Of a stretch of DNA of 64,000 nt, positions 44,690 through 57,789 are shown in pieces; the stretch's first letter is position 1, and each line of letters starts with the position of its first letter. A program made the translations under genes and the position numbers. This DNA comes from Arion vulgaris (taxonomy: Eukaryota > Mollusca > Gastropoda > Stylommatophora > Arionidae). The notes beneath the pieces were generated by a model. The model was not told where the DNA came from and did not search any database. It worked only from the letters and a program-made list of their open reading frames with translations. Location of the stretch: the NCBI GenBank assembly GCA_020796225.1, contig CM036755.1, forward strand, positions 79,803,772 through 79,867,771. Direction: 5' to 3'.

Positions 44690-45170
44690 TCGTTAATTGG
44701 CTTGAAAACCCTATAGCTTGTCCTGAGTACAACTTTTCCACCCCAACAGCCCTTCGGAATTTCTCTCTCTCATAGGCAGACGTCCCGACCCTGCAGCCGC
44801 CATGTTGACCATCAAACCATCAGTTACATCTTGAATCCATCTTCTCCGGGGTCTTCCTCTTCTTCTCTTTGACGTTATGCATCCTTCCATGATGGTCTTC
44901 TCCAGCCCTTCATGTCTTTTTATATGTCCAAAATGTTCTCTTTCTTATTTCTAGCATCAGCCAGTTTTCTTTGATTTTAAATTCTTTCTGGATAGATCTA
45001 CTAGTTCTCTTCTCTGTCCAAGATATACGAAGGACTCTTCTGTAACACTTATATTCAAAAGTACATATATGTTTTTCCACTGTTTTATTAAATGTCCATG
45101 CTTCACACCCATACGTTGTCACTGGGAATATGCATGCTCTTAGTATTCTGATATTTGTTTTCTTATCAGT
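44690..45170 (-). pseudogene. LINE 3' end, group C
   Basis: The minus frame 45122-44910 reads TTYGCEAWTFNKTVEKHICT, FEYKCYRRVLRISWTEKRTS and KIKENWLMLEIRKRTF. After a frameshift it continues with HHGRMHNVKEKKRKTPE and a REKFRRAV end. It is clearer than the 4560-4985 copy. Confidence 0.85.
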
Positions 45171-45244
45171 TCCGTTACAATAAATAAGTTATAAACATTG
45201 TTTCGATTTGACCTGCAGATTTCACTTTGACTTTTTAGAATACA

Positions 45245-45545
45245 TTATCATCATCAAGTAGCGTGTACTGAGCAGAAATTTGCCATCCTTTGTCTTTGGA
45301 CGGCCTCTGCAGCATTCTGTTCTCAAATCCTCAGTTATATTCTGAATCCATCTTCTTCTCCGTGGTCTTCCTCTTCTCCTCTTTATCGGGATATGGATAT
45401 ATGTGTGTGTGTGCGTGTGTGTCTAAAATACCTCAATTTTCTCAATCCTATTTGTAACATCACTCAGTTTTCTTTAATTTTGAGTTCTGTCTGGATAGAT
45501 CTATTTGTTTGCTTCTCTTCCTATTATACTGTAACATTTATATAT
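45245..45545 (-). pseudogene. LINE 3' end, group C, second copy
   Basis: Minus-strand similarity to the preceding element: GAATCCATCTTCTTCTCCGT, TGTCTGGATAGATCTATTTG and ATATATGTTTCCACTGCTTT are in the same order. A short (TG)n run sits inside at 45405-45422. Confidence 0.75.
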
Positions 45546-45559
45546 GTTTCCACTGCTTT

Positions 45560-46205
45560 ATTAAGAGTGTGCAATGCAATATCAAAATAAAAAACACAAC
45601 ACTGAAACAAGTCTATCGAGTCAAGCATCTAGGAACATTCCTAACATCAGATGGAAGATGTACAACAGAGATTAGAAGTAGAATAGCTCAAGCGAAAGCA
45701 TCTTTTATGAAAATGAAGAACACATTATGCGTGAATTCACTACCAATGACATTGCGAAAACGAATACTCCAGTGCTATATTGAAACAATACTTATGTAAG
45801 GCACGACTCATGGACAATGAACAAACAATCAATACGATCATTGGAAGCCACAGAGATGTGGTTTTACCGAAGAATGCTGAAAATTCCATGGGCTGCGAAG
45901 AAAACAAAGTATGAAGTTTTAAATCAGGCCTGCACACAAAGAAATCTTATCAAAAGAATAAGAATCAGATAATCAAGGTTATTCGGGCATATAATGTGAA
46001 GAGAAGGTTTAGAACAGTTGGTGACTACAGGTAGAATTCAGGGAAGGAGAGATCGTGGAAGACAGAGGGAGAAGATGTTGAATGTCTGACATCGTGGTAC
46101 GACAAAAGATTGACGTCAGAACTGATTAACTGCACCAAGGAGAGAGAGTTATGAAGAGACATGATCGACTACGCCTGTTGGCATGGCATTTGATTTGATT
46201 ATTAA
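45560..46205 (+). pseudogene. LINE C-terminal region, group E
   Basis: It reads YRVKHLGTFLTSDGRCTTEI, RSRIAQAKASFMKMKNTL and ILQCYIETILM, then broken frames with LEATEMWFYRRMLKIPW-like sequence and a final RDMIDYACWHGI before TGA. All are ordered blocks of an RTE-like LINE. The tail is TTTGATTTGATTATTAAG. Confidence 0.85.
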
Positions 46206-46224
46206 GAGTACATGTCTCATATCA

Positions 46225-46300
46225 TACCTTCAAGATATTTATTGGTTGAGATCATTTCAAGAATTATGGCAACATTTTGCGGGGTGTAAACTTAAAATAC
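46225..46300. repeat. About 75-bp direct repeat, left copy
   Basis: TTGGTTGAGATCATTTCAAG, AATTATGGCAACATTTTGCG and GGTGTAAACTTAAAATA recur at 47583-47660. The pair brackets a group B LINE and the 36-bp array. Confidence 0.75.
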
Positions 46301-46309
46301 TTGACTTAC

Positions 46310-46665
46310 TACCTCTCTCAGCTCCTCGTGGAGCATAGGGCTTCAACAGTTGTTCACCACTCTTCTAGCTCTCTGGTTCTTCTCTTTATGGTCTCCCATG
46401 ATAGTCCAGCACTCTTCCGTTTCTCAATACCCAGGTCTGTTTAGGGCGTGATTTTTCGTTTTCCTTGCGGATTCCACTCAAGTGCTTGTCCAGTGACACT
46501 CTACTGTGTCTTGCTAAGGGCATACCCAACCCATCGTCATCTTCTCCTGACCTGTGTCATCATGGGTCCTGTTCTGCTCTTATCCACAGGTCTGTGTTTG
46601 CAACCCCACCATACCATCCCGGTTTGAGAATCCGTCGAAGACATCCGTTGACAGAGTTGTGAATC
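46310..46665 (-). pseudogene. LINE C-terminal region, group B
   Basis: The minus strand has VNGCLRRILKPGWYGGVAN, DLWIRAEQDP, VTGQALEWNPQGKRK and VEALCSTRS in shifting frames. It is the same element type as the 61387-61571 insertion but extends further 5'. Confidence 0.8.
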
Positions 46666-46714
46666 TTATTTCTTTCTCTAATTACGTTCTTTTTTAAATG
46701 GATGGTTAGTTATC

Positions 46715-47515
46715 TCATAGCACAACCCTCCAACCTGAAGAGTCCATGTTTCATAGCACAACCCTCCAACTTGAAGAGTCCATGTTTCATAGCACAACCC
46801 TCCAACTTGAAGAGTCCATGTTTCATAGCACAACCCTCCAACTTGAAGAGTCCATGTTTCATAGCACAACCCTCCAACTTGAAGAGTCCATGTTTCATAG
46901 CACAACCCTCCAACTTGAAGAGTCCATGTTTCATAGCACAACCCTCCAACTTGAAGAGTCCATGTTTCATAGCACAACCCTCCAACTTGAAGAGTCCATG
47001 TTTCATAGCACAACCCTCCAACTTGAAGAGTCCATGTTTCATAGCACAACCCTCCAACTTGAAGAGTCCATGTTTCATAGCACAACCCTCCAACCTGAAG
47101 AGTCCATGTTTCATAGCACAACCCTCCAACCTGAAGAGTCCATGTTTCATAGCACAACCCTCCAACTTGAAGAGTCCATGTTTCATAGCACAACCCTCCA
47201 ACTTGAAGAGTCCATGTTTCATAGCACAACCCTCCAACCTGAAGAGTCCATGTTTCATAGCACGACCCTCCAACTTGAAGAGTCCATGTTTCATAGCACA
47301 ACCCTCCAACTTGAAGAGTCCATGTTTCATAGCACAACCCTCCAACCTGAAGAGTCCATGTTTCATAGCACAACCCTCCAACCTGAAGAGTCCATGTTTC
47401 ATAGCACCACCCTCCAACCTGAAGAGTCCATGTTTCATAGCACAACCCTCCAACCTGAAGAGTCCATGTTTCATAGCACAACCCTCCAACTTGAAGAGTC
47501 CATGTTTCATAGCAT
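46715..47515. repeat. 36-bp minisatellite
   Basis: Twenty-two units of CATAGCACAACCCTCCAACT with TGAAGAGTCCATGTTT. One site alternates ACTTG/ACCTG, with long runs of each type. Both strands are open in several frames because 36 is a multiple of three; not coding. Confidence 0.98.
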
Positions 47516-48061
47516 ACCCAAACACATTTTAACTTTTTTTTTTAAGTGTAGGGACTTCGGAATGACGTCATTACTATAACCTTCTTTTATTTCAAAGCAT
47601 CTCATTGGTTGAGATAATTTCAAGAATTATGGGAAAATTTAGCGGCGTGTAAACTTAAAATAGCTTTTAGATAATCTCTTCCGGGGTTACAATTTTTCAC
47701 GTGCGCAGAGGATTGAGTGGGGTATAGGAGGGAAGGGGGGAAGATAGCCATGTCCTGATGTTTTTGTTTTTTGTTCTTATTTCCTGGCAATATTTACGAT
47801 TATTTCTACACGTCTGGTGTTTATTTTACTTTGATGCTAAGCAGGTTTTAATTTTCAGAAAAATTATATTCCTTTTTTAGTTTCTTACTTCAATAGCACA
47901 AGCATTTTGGAAGCTCATGGTGTTCAGGTCACAGTTATCCAATAGTGTTCTTCTGGTGATCGGAGAAGATTTACCGTTGAAATTCGTTTTATTTATATCT
48001 TTAAAATGTGTCTTGCTGTCTCAACATATGTGGTGAGAAGTCAGGCTGTGGTTTCTTGGCT
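47516..48061. other. No gene; right copy of the 75-bp direct repeat
   Basis: 47583-47660 repeats 46225-46300. The remainder has no coding or repeat signature. Confidence 0.55.
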
Positions 48062-48560
48062 AAGTGCTTGGTAGGTTTATTGCAGAGCGAAGTGAAGCGT
48101 ACATGACAACTACTTCTAGTATGAGGATGGCTATTGAGGCCGTTACTGCTGCCCTCCATTGGTTCTCTGTGACTCTATTTGCTGGGGCCGTTGTTGTATC
48201 TGACTCTCAGTCGATGCTTCACAAGATTCAGAAGGGCAGGTTTCGGTATGAGTGAATATCATCTATAGAAGTTTCTAACCTCCAGAGGCTTACGTGGATA
48301 TACTGTCCTGGGCATGCAGGTGTTTACGGTAATGAGAGATCGGACAGACTTGCATCAACAGCATCGATTGTTATGGTGTTGAAGATGGATAAGGGGGATG
48401 TTATTCGGTCTCTACGCGACTATCTGTTGGATGAAGACACTAAAATATATGTTGAATCGACCCGCGGTTTAAGCAGTTTGGAGCTACCCGTTGTAGAAGT
48501 AGAACTAGATGACAGAGGGGAAGAGTGAGGAGTGTGTTTAATCAGCGAGCCACAGGAACC
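48062..48560 (+). pseudogene. LINE RNase H domain, group RH
   Basis: Frames give RMAIEAVTAALHWFSVTLF, AVVVSDSQSMLHKIQKGRFR, stop, SIEVSNLQRLTWIYCPGHAG and VYGNERSDRLASTASIV. DSQS and the PGHAGVxGNExxDRLA block are the second Asp and the His/Asp parts of RNase H. An in-frame stop follows RFRYE (48255). This is the most complete RNase H remnant here. Confidence 0.85.
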
Positions 48561-48698
48561 ATCAGTATGCATACTCTTCGATATCTGTTGTGGCGGGGGT
48601 GGGGAGTCTGCCTGGAATGAAATTACGTTAGTTTAGTAACTAATAACAAATGTATGTTTATTTAAGTTCTGTCATATTAACCAGGTCATTATATTAAG

Positions 48699-49035
48699 TG
48701 AGCGTATGTAGCTTGAGCGGTAGTGAGGTCGATCACAACCCATGTGTACCTGGTTCAAACTCCACGGCGGGCAATTTTGAAGCAAATTTTTATCGCGTGG
48801 ATTTTACGAACGGTAAAAACAGACCTCATCGTACAGAAAACGATGTCAAACTACTGAACGTATAAGTGGTGCCTATAAAATAGCCAACTCGTTTACTGGG
48901 GATGATAGCGAAGCCCTGTAAAGGATATGCAAAGATTTTCATTGATATTAACCACTAATATTGTCGCCGGATCTACAGAGCTCGTGCTTTGTGCAATACT
49001 CTTGGCAGTTGGCATGCTATTTCTGCGAAGACTAA
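48699..49035 (+). mobile_element. SINE-E, copy 3, with SINE-B-like 3' end
   Basis: The head has A-box-like TGTAGCTTGAGCGGTAGTGA and B-box-like CCTGGTTCAAACTCC (about 48749-48763). The body matches the complement of 20870-21050. The distal part, GAGCTCGTGCTTTGTGCAAT then GGCATGCTATTTCTGCGAAG and GAGCCATATGGGG, matches the end of the SINE-B at 40605-40650. The element runs straight into the 31-bp array. Confidence 0.82.
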
Positions 49036-50493
49036 CTGAGCCATATGGGGAATGTGGTGAAATGAACCGAGCCATATGGGGAATGTGGTGAAATGAACCG
49101 AGCCATATGTGGGAATGTGGTGAAATGAACCGAATCATATAATGAATGTGATGAAATGAACCGAGTCATATAATGAATGTGATGAAATGAACCGAATCAT
49201 ATAATGAATGTGATGAAATGAACCGAATCATATAATGAATGTGATGAAATGAACCGAATCATATAATGAATGTGATGAAATGAACCGAATCATATAATGA
49301 ATGTGATGAAATGAACCGAATCATATAATGAATGTGGTGAAATGAACCGAATCATATAATGAATGTGATGAAATGAACCGAATCATATAATGAATGTGAT
49401 GAAATGAACCGAGTCATATAATAAATGTGATGAAATGAACCGAATCATATAATGAATGTGATGAAATGAACCGAATCATATAATAAATGTGATGAAATGA
49501 ACCGAATCATATAATGAATGTGATGAAATGAACCGAATCATATAATGAATGTGATGAAATGAACCGAATCATATAATGAATGTGATGAAATGAACCGAAT
49601 CATATAATGAATGTGATGAAATGAACCGAATCATATAATAAATGTGATGAAATGAACCGAATCATATAATAAATGTGATGAAATGAACCGAACCATATAA
49701 TAATGTGATGAAATGAACCGAATCATATAATGAATGTGATGAAATGAACCGAATCATATAATGAATGTGATGAAATGAACCGAATCATATAATGAATGTG
49801 ATGAAATGAACCGAATCATATAATAAATGTGATGAAATGAACCGAATCATATAATAAATGTGATGAAATGAACTGAGCCATATGTGGGAATGTGATGAAA
49901 TGAACCGAATCATATAATAAATGTGATGAAATGAACTGAATCATATAATGAATGTGATGAAATGAACCGAACCATATAATGAATGTGGTGAAATGAACCG
50001 AACCATATAATGAATGTGATGAAATGAACCGAACCATATAATGAATGTGATGAAATGAACCGAATCATATAATGAATGTGGTGAAATGAACCGAACCATA
50101 TAATGAATGTGATGAAATGAACCGAACCATATAATGAATGTGATGAAATGAACCGAACCATATAATGAATGTGATGAAATGAACCGAACCATATAATAAA
50201 TGTGATGAAATGAACCGAACCATATAATGAATGTGGTGAAATGAACCGAACCATATAATGAATGTGGTGAAATGAACCGAACCATATAATGAATGTGATG
50301 AAATGAACCGAACCATATAATGAATGTGATGAAATGAACCGAACCATATAATGAATGTGATGAAATGAACCGAACCATATAATGAATGTGATGAAATGAA
50401 CCGAACCATATAATGAATGTGATGAAATGAACCGAACCATATAATGAATGTGGTGAAATGAACCGAACCATATAATGAATGTGATGAAATGAA
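49036..50493. repeat. 31-bp satellite array growing from a SINE 3' end
   Basis: About 47 units. The first two read GAGCCATATGGGGAATGTGG, identical in start to the SINE 3' end; later units change to AATCATATAATGAATGTGAT and then AACCATATAATGAATG. The change is gradual from left (GAGCC), through AATCA, to right (AACCA), so the SINE side preserves the ancestral unit. Confidence 0.96.
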
Positions 50494-51244
50494 GTCACTA
50501 CCTAGTCATTAGTCTCTTTATCAACCAAGTTAACGGCTCTTCGTGATCTATGTTGTTTGCACCGAGAACATGAGAACGTTGCTTCCTGTTGAGCAACTAC
50601 GGAATATATAACAAATGTATCGAAGTGTATACATATCATCCATCAGGATACAAATTTGTACAAACTGATCTCATTTTCTTGTTATGTGAATCATATGCGG
50701 GTGATGAAGAATATGGGAGGAAAGAGAAGAAGAAGAAGAAGAAGAAGATGTAATGGTTAAGAAAGAGAAATAGCTGGGGAGGCTAGGAGAAGTAAAGAAG
50801 GAAAAGAAAGGGAAAATAAGAAGAAATTAAAAAGAAGAAAAATATGTGGATGGTAGAGACGAGGAAGAGAACAAAGAAAGAGAGTGATATTGAAAACATA
50901 TACAGGCAGATTAAATGAACTTATATGGGATGAACTTGTATTCAGATCCGACAAAGTTAATCTCGACTTTCTTTCCTGTTTCTTTGGAAATGTTTATATG
51001 TTTTGTGAAGCCTATCAGTAACTTCTAAACAGGAAAACGGGTAAATTTGATCCTTTTGTTTTATCTCTTTGTCTGTGAGCAATCAAGAGATGAAAAGACA
51101 GAGAAAGAGGTTAGAGGTAAAGGTATGCACTTTGTTACCTGTAAAATTTGTACACAGTTTGTATTGAAATTTCATGGAGGGTAGATTTCATGTGAGGGTA
51201 GATGTTCATGGAGGGTAGATGTTCATGTGAGGTAGATGTTCATT
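50494..51244. other. No gene; purine-rich and short repeat pieces
   Basis: (GAA)n at 50727-50750 within a purine-rich tract to about 50880. At 51170-51240 three short GGTAGATGTTCATGKRGG-type units form a small degenerate tandem. Confidence 0.5.
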
Positions 51245-51640
51245 GGTCTCTTCTTGATTGATCGATAGACCATTATCACTGCACTTTGGTGAGTAACATG
51301 TATGCTCGGGTCTCTTTCTACACAGGAAGATCTCAGCTGCAGTGCATGAACTCCGTAGCACGCGAGAATCCCTGATGTAATTTGGAAGGGTGGGGGTGAA
51401 GATATTTTGTAGGAATTTTTTTATATTGAATTTTGCTCGAGTAACGGCTAACCAGCCCCCTCTTCTGGATTTTGCGATTTTGAACTACCAAGGGTTCTTT
51501 TACGTGCTCAAATTGAACACTGGACCTGCGTTTTATCGTCCGTCTCCGATAGGACTAGGAGCCTATAGAACCTGCAATGAGATCAGGATCTCTGGAAAAT
51601 ATCCAGATGGCTCCATGAGGAGCGAACCTTGACCTTTGGT
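51245..51640 (-). mobile_element. SINE-A, copy 3
   Basis: Ordered matches to copies 1 and 2: CACTGCACTTTGGTGAGTAA-type end, CACAGGAAGATCTCAGCTGC, CGTCCGTCTCCGATAGGACT and AATATCCAGATGGCTCC. Several short deletions occur relative to the other copies. The head stops near the B-box and the 46-bp array begins. Confidence 0.78.
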
Positions 51641-51644
51641 ATTT

Positions 51645-54600
51645 TGTTTCCCACAGATCACGGATTAGTTGATAGAGATATGAGTTTGTGTTCACAGATC
51701 ACCAGGATTGTTATAGAGATAGGAGTTTGTGTTTACCACAGATCACCAGGATTGTTGATAGAGATATGGAGTTTTGTTTCCACAGATCACCAGGATTGTT
51801 GATAGAGATATGGAGTTTGTGTTCCCACAGATCACCAGGATTGTTGATAGAGATATGGAGGTTGTGTTTCCCACAGATCACCAGGATTGTTGATAGAGAT
51901 ATGGAGTTTGTGTTTCCCACAGATCACCAGGATTGTTGATAGAGATATGGAGTTTGTGTTTCCCACAGATCACCAGGATTGTTGATAGAGATATGGAGTT
52001 TGTGTTTCCCACAGATCACCAGGATTGTTGATAGAGATATGGAGTTTGTGTTTCCCACAGATCACCAGGATTGTTGATAGAGATATGGAGTTTGTGTTTC
52101 CCACAGATCACCAGGATTGTTGATAGAGATATGGAGTTTGTGTTTACCACAGATCACCAGGATTGTTGATAGAGATATGGAGTTTGTGTTTACCACAGAT
52201 CACCAGGATTGTTGATAGAGATATGGAGTTTGTGTTTCCCACAGATCACCAGGATTGTTGATAGAGATATGGAGTTTGTGTTTACCACAGATCACCAGGA
52301 TTGTTGATAGAGATATGGAGTTTGTGTTTCCCACAGATCACCAGGATTGTTGATAGAGATATGGAGTTTGTGTTTCCCACAGATCACCAGGATTGTTGAT
52401 AGAGATATGGAGTTTGTGTTTCCCACAGATCACCAGGATTGTTGATAGAGATATGGAGTTTGTGTTTACCACAGATCACCAGGATTGTTGATAGAGATAT
52501 GGAGTTTGTGTTTACCACAGATCACCAGGATTGTTGATAGAGATATGGAGTTTGTGTTTACCACAGATCACCAGGATTGTTGATAGAGATATGGAGTTTG
52601 TGTTTCCCACAGATCACCAGGATTGTTGATAGAGATATGGAGTTTGTGTTTACCACAGATCACCAGGATTGTTGATAGAGATATGGAGTTTGTGTTTACC
52701 ACAGATCACCAGGATTGTTGATAGAGATATGGAGTTTGTGTTTACCACAGATCACCAGGATTGTTGATAGAGATATGGAGTTTGTGTTTCCCACAGATCA
52801 CCAGGATTGTTGATAGAGATATGGAGTTTGTGTTTACCACAGATCACCAGGATTGTTGATAGAGATATGGAGTTTGTGTTTACCACAGATCACCAGGATT
52901 GTTGATAGAGATATGGAGTTTGTGTTTCCCACAGATCACCAGGATTGTTGATAGAGATATGGAGTTTGTGTTTACCACAGATCACCAGGATTGTTGATAG
53001 AGATATGGAGTTTGTGTTTCCCACAGATCACCAGGATTGTTGATAGAGATATGGAGTTTGTGTTTCCCACAGATCACCAGGATTGTTGATAGAGATATGG
53101 AGTTTGTGTTTCCCACAGATCACCAGGATTGTTGATAGAGATATGGAGTTTGTGTTTCCCACAGATCACCAGGATTGTTGATAGAGATATGGAGTTTGTG
53201 TTTACCACAGATCACCAGGATTGTTGATAGAGATATGGAGTTTGTGTTTACCACAGATCACCAGGATTGTTGATAGAGATATGGAGTTTGTGTTTACCAC
53301 AGATCACCAGGATTGTTGATAGAGATATGGAGTTTGTGTTTACCACAGATCACCAGGATTGTTGATAGAGATATGGAGTTTGTGTTTCCCACAGATCACC
53401 AGGATTGTTGATAGAGATATGGAGTTTGTGTTTCCCACAGATCACCAGGATTGTTGATAGAGATATGGAGTTTGTGTTTACCACAGATCACCAGGATTGT
53501 TGATAGAGATATGGAGTTTATGTTTCCCACAGATCACCAGGATTGTTGATAGAGATATGGAGTTTGTGTTTCCCACAGATCACCAGGATTGTTGATAGAG
53601 ATATGGAGTTTGTGTTTACCACAGATCACCAGGATTGTTGATAGAGATATGGAGTTTGTGTTTCCCACAGATCACCAGGATTGTTGATAGAGATATGGAG
53701 TTTGTGTTTCCCACAGATCACCAGGATTGTTGATAGAGATATGGAGTTTGTGTTTACCACAGATCACCAGGATTGTTGATAGAGATATGGAGTTTGTGTT
53801 TACCACAGATCACCAGGATTGTTGATAGAGATATGGAGTTTGTGTTTCCCACAGATCACCAGGATTGTTGATAGAGATATGGAGTTTGTGTTTACCACAG
53901 ATCACCAGGATTGTTGATAGAGATATGGAGTTTGTGTTTCCCACAGATCACCAGGATTGTTGATAGAGATATGGAGTTTGTGTTTCCCACAGATCACCAG
54001 GATTGTTGATAGAGATATGGAGTTTGTGTTTCCCACAGATCACCAGGATTGTTGATAGAGATATGGAGTTTGTGTTTCCCACAGATCACCAGGATTGTTG
54101 ATAGAGATATGGAGTTTGTGTTTACCACAGATCACCAGGATTGTTGATAGAGATATGGAGTTTGTGTTTCCCACAGATCACCAGGATTGTTGATAGAGAT
54201 ATGGAGTTTGTGTTTACCACAGATCACCAGGATTGTTGATAGAGATATGGAGTTTGTGTTTCCCACAGATCACCAGGATTGTTGATAGAGATATGGAGTT
54301 TGTGTTTCCCACAGATCACCAGGATTGTTGATAGAGATATGGAGTTTGTGTTTCCCACAGATCACCAGGATTGTTGATAGAGATATGGAGGTTGTGTTTC
54401 CCACAGATCACCAGGATTGTTGATAGAGATATGGAGTTTGTGTTTCCCACAGATCACCAGGATTGTTGATAGAGATATGGAGTTTGTGTTTCCCACAGAT
54501 CACCAGGATTGTTGATAGAGATATGGAGTTTGTGTTTCCCACAGATCACCAGGATTGTTGATAGAGATATGGAGTTTGTGTTTCCCACAGATCACCAGGA

Positions 54601-57600
54601 TTGTTGATAGAGATATGGAGTTTGTGTTTCCCACAGATCACCAGGATTGTTGATAGAGATATGGAGTTTGTGTTTCCCACAGATCACCAGGATTGTTGAT
54701 AGAGATATGGAGTTTGTGTTTCCCACAGATCACCAGGATTGTTGATAGAGATATGGAGTTTGTGTTTCCCACAGATCACCAGGATTGTTGATAGAGATAT
54801 GGAGTTTGTGTTTCCCACAGATCACCAGGATTGTTGATAGAGATATGGAGTTTGTGTTTCCCACAGATCACCAGGATTGTTGATAGAGATATGGAGTTTG
54901 TGTTTCCCACAGATCACCAGGATTGTTGATAGAGATATGGAGTTTGTGTTTCCCACAGATCACCAGGATTGTTGATAGAGATATGGAGTTTGTGTTCCCA
55001 CAGATCACCAGGATTGTTGATAGAGATATGGAGTTTGTGTTTCCCACAGATCACCAGGATTGTTGATAGAGATATGGAGTTTGTGTTTACCACAGATCAC
55101 CAGGATTGTTGATAGAGATATGGAGTTTGTGTTTCCCACAGATCACCAGGATTGTTGATAGAGATATGGAGTTTGTGTTTACCACAGATCACCAGGATTG
55201 TTGATAGAGATATGGAGTTTGTGTTTACCACAGATCACCAGGATTGTTGATAGAGATATGGAGTTTGTGTTTCCCACAGATCACCAGGATTGTTGATAGA
55301 GATATGGAGTTTGTGTTTACCACAGATCACCAGGATTGTTGATAGAGATATGGAGTTTGTGTTTACCACAGATCACCAGGATTGTTGATAGAGATATGGA
55401 GTTTGTGTTTACCACAGATCACCAGGATTGTTGATAGAGATATGGAGTTTGTGTTTACCACAGATCACCAGGATTGTTGATAGAGATATGGAGTTTGTGT
55501 TTACCACAGATCACCAGGATTGTTGATAGAGATATGGAGTTTGTGTTTCCCACAGATCACCAGGATTGTTGATAGAGATATGGAGTTTGTGTTTCCCACA
55601 GATCACCAGGATTGTTGATAGAGATATGGAGTTTGTGTTTCCCACAGATCACCAGGATTGTTGATAGAGATATGGAGTTTGTGTTTCCCACAGATCACCA
55701 GGATTGTTGATAGAGATATGGAGTTTGTGTTTCCCACAGATCACCAGGATTGTTGATAGAGATATGGAGGTTGTGTTTCCCACAGATCACCAGGATTGTT
55801 GATAGAGATATGGAGTTTGTGTTTACCACAGATCACCAGGATTGTTGATAGAGATATGGAGTTTGTGTTTACCACAGATCACCAGGATTGTTGATAGAGA
55901 TATGGAGTTTGTGTTTCCCACAGATCACCAGGATTGTTGATAGAGATATGGAGTTTGTGTTTCCCACAGATCACCAGGATTGTTGATAGAGATATGGAGT
56001 TTGTGCTTCCCACAGATCACCAGGATTGTTGATAGAGATATGGAGTTTGTGTTTCCCACAGATCACCAGGATTGTTGATAGAGATATGGAGTTTGTGTTT
56101 CCCACAGATCACCAGGATTGTTGATAGAGATATGGAGTTTGTGTTTCCCACAGATCACCAGGATTGTTGATAGAGATATGGAGTTTGTGTTTCCCACAGA
56201 TCACCAGGATTGTTGATAGAGATATGGAGTTTGTGTTTCCCACAGATCACCAGGATTGTTGATAGAGATATGGAGTTTGTGTTTACCACAGATCACCAGG
56301 ATTGTTGATAGAGATATGGAGTTTGTGTTTCCCACAGATCACCAGGATTGTTGATAGAGATATGGAGTTTGTGTTTCCACAGATCATGAGGATTGTTGAT
56401 AGAGATATGGAGTTTGTGTTTCCCACAGATCACCAGGATTGTTGATAGAGATATGGAGTTTGTGTTTACCACAGATCACCAGGATTGTTGATAGAGATAT
56501 GGAGTTTGTGTTTACCACAGATCACCAGGATTGTTGATAGAGATATGGAGTTTGTGTTTCCCACAGATCACCAGGATTGTTGATAGAGATATGGAGTTTG
56601 TGTTTCCCACAGATCACCAGGATTGTTGATAGAGATATGGAGTTTGTGTTTCCCACAGATCACCAGGATTGTTGATAGAGATATGGAGTTTGTGTTCCCA
56701 CAGATCACCAGGATTGTTGATAGAGATATGGAGGTTGTGTTTCCCACAGATCACCAGGATTGTTGATAGAGATATGGAGTTTGTGTTTACCACAGATCAC
56801 CAGGATTGTTGATAGAGATATGGAGTTTGTGTTTACCACAGATCACCAGGATTGTTGATAGAGATATGGAGTTTGTGTTTACCACAGATCACCAGGATTG
56901 TTGATAGAGATATGGAGTTTGTGTTTCCCACAGATCACCAGGATTGTTGATAGAGATATGGAGTTTGTGTTTACCACAGATCACCAGGATTGTTGATAGA
57001 GATATGGAGTTTGTGTTTCCCACAGATCACCAGGATTGTTGATAGAGATATGGAGTTTGTGTTTACCACAGATCACCAGGATTGTTGATAGAGATATGGA
57101 GTTTGTGTTTACCACAGATCACCAGGATTGTTGATAGAGATATGGAGTTTGTGTTTACCACAGATCACCAGGATTGTTGATAGAGATATGGAGTTTGTGT
57201 TTACCACAGATCACCAGGATTGTTGATAGAGATATGGAGTTTGTGTTTACCACAGATCACCAGGATTGTTGATAGAGATATGGAGTTTGTGTTTACCACA
57301 GATCACCAGGATTGTTGATAGAGATATGGAGTTTGTGTTCCCACAGATCACCAGGATTGTTGATAGAGATATGGAGTTTGTGTTTCCCACAGATCACCAG
57401 GATTGTTGATAGAGATATGGAGTTTGTGTTTACCACAGATCACCAGGATTGTTGATAGAGATATGGAGTTTGTGCTTCCCACAGATCACCAGGATTGTTG
57501 ATAGAGATATGGAGTTTGTGTTTACCACAGATCACCAGGATTGTTGATAGAGATATGGAGTTTGTGTTTCCCACAGATCACCAGGATTGTTGATAGAGAT

Positions 57601-57705
57601 ATGGAGTTTGTAAGTTTCCCACAGATCACCAGGATTGTTGATAGAGATATGGAGTTTGTGTTTACCACAGATCACCAGGATTGTTGATAGAGATATGGAG
57701 TTTGT
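51645..57705. repeat. 46-bp satellite array, about 6.1 kb
   Basis: About 131 units spaced exactly 46 bp, containing CACAGATCACCAGGATTGTT and GATAGAGATATGGAGTTTGT. One position alternates between GTTTCCCAC and GTTTACCAC, giving two unit types in a patchy order. Left-edge units (51645-51850) carry several small deletions. The right edge passes from GGAGTTTGTGTTT to GGAGTTTGTGCTTTGTGAAA, sequence related to the SINE distal part at 48988-49000. Confidence 0.98.
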
Positions 57706-57789
57706 GCTTTGTGAAATACTTTCAGTAGATGGCAGGTAATTTCTGCCGATAGGAACCCAGCACTATAGGGTCACGACTCTTCCTGGTGT
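57690..57789 (+). mobile_element. SINE distal fragment
   Basis: TTTGTGCTTTGTGAAATACT and GGCAGGTAATTTCTGCCGAT resemble 48989-49030 (GTGCTTTGTGCAATACTCTT, GGCATGCTATTTCTGCGAAG). It forms the right boundary of the 46-bp array. Confidence 0.55.

Noticed and set aside
46715..47515. CRISPR-like array
   Set aside because: Units are directly adjacent with no spacers, and the context is animal DNA.
31590..50493. Shared TGTGATGA word in the 18-bp array (minus strand) and 31-bp array
   Set aside because: The match is eight bases; the 31-bp unit is explained by the SINE 3' end, so common origin is not supported.
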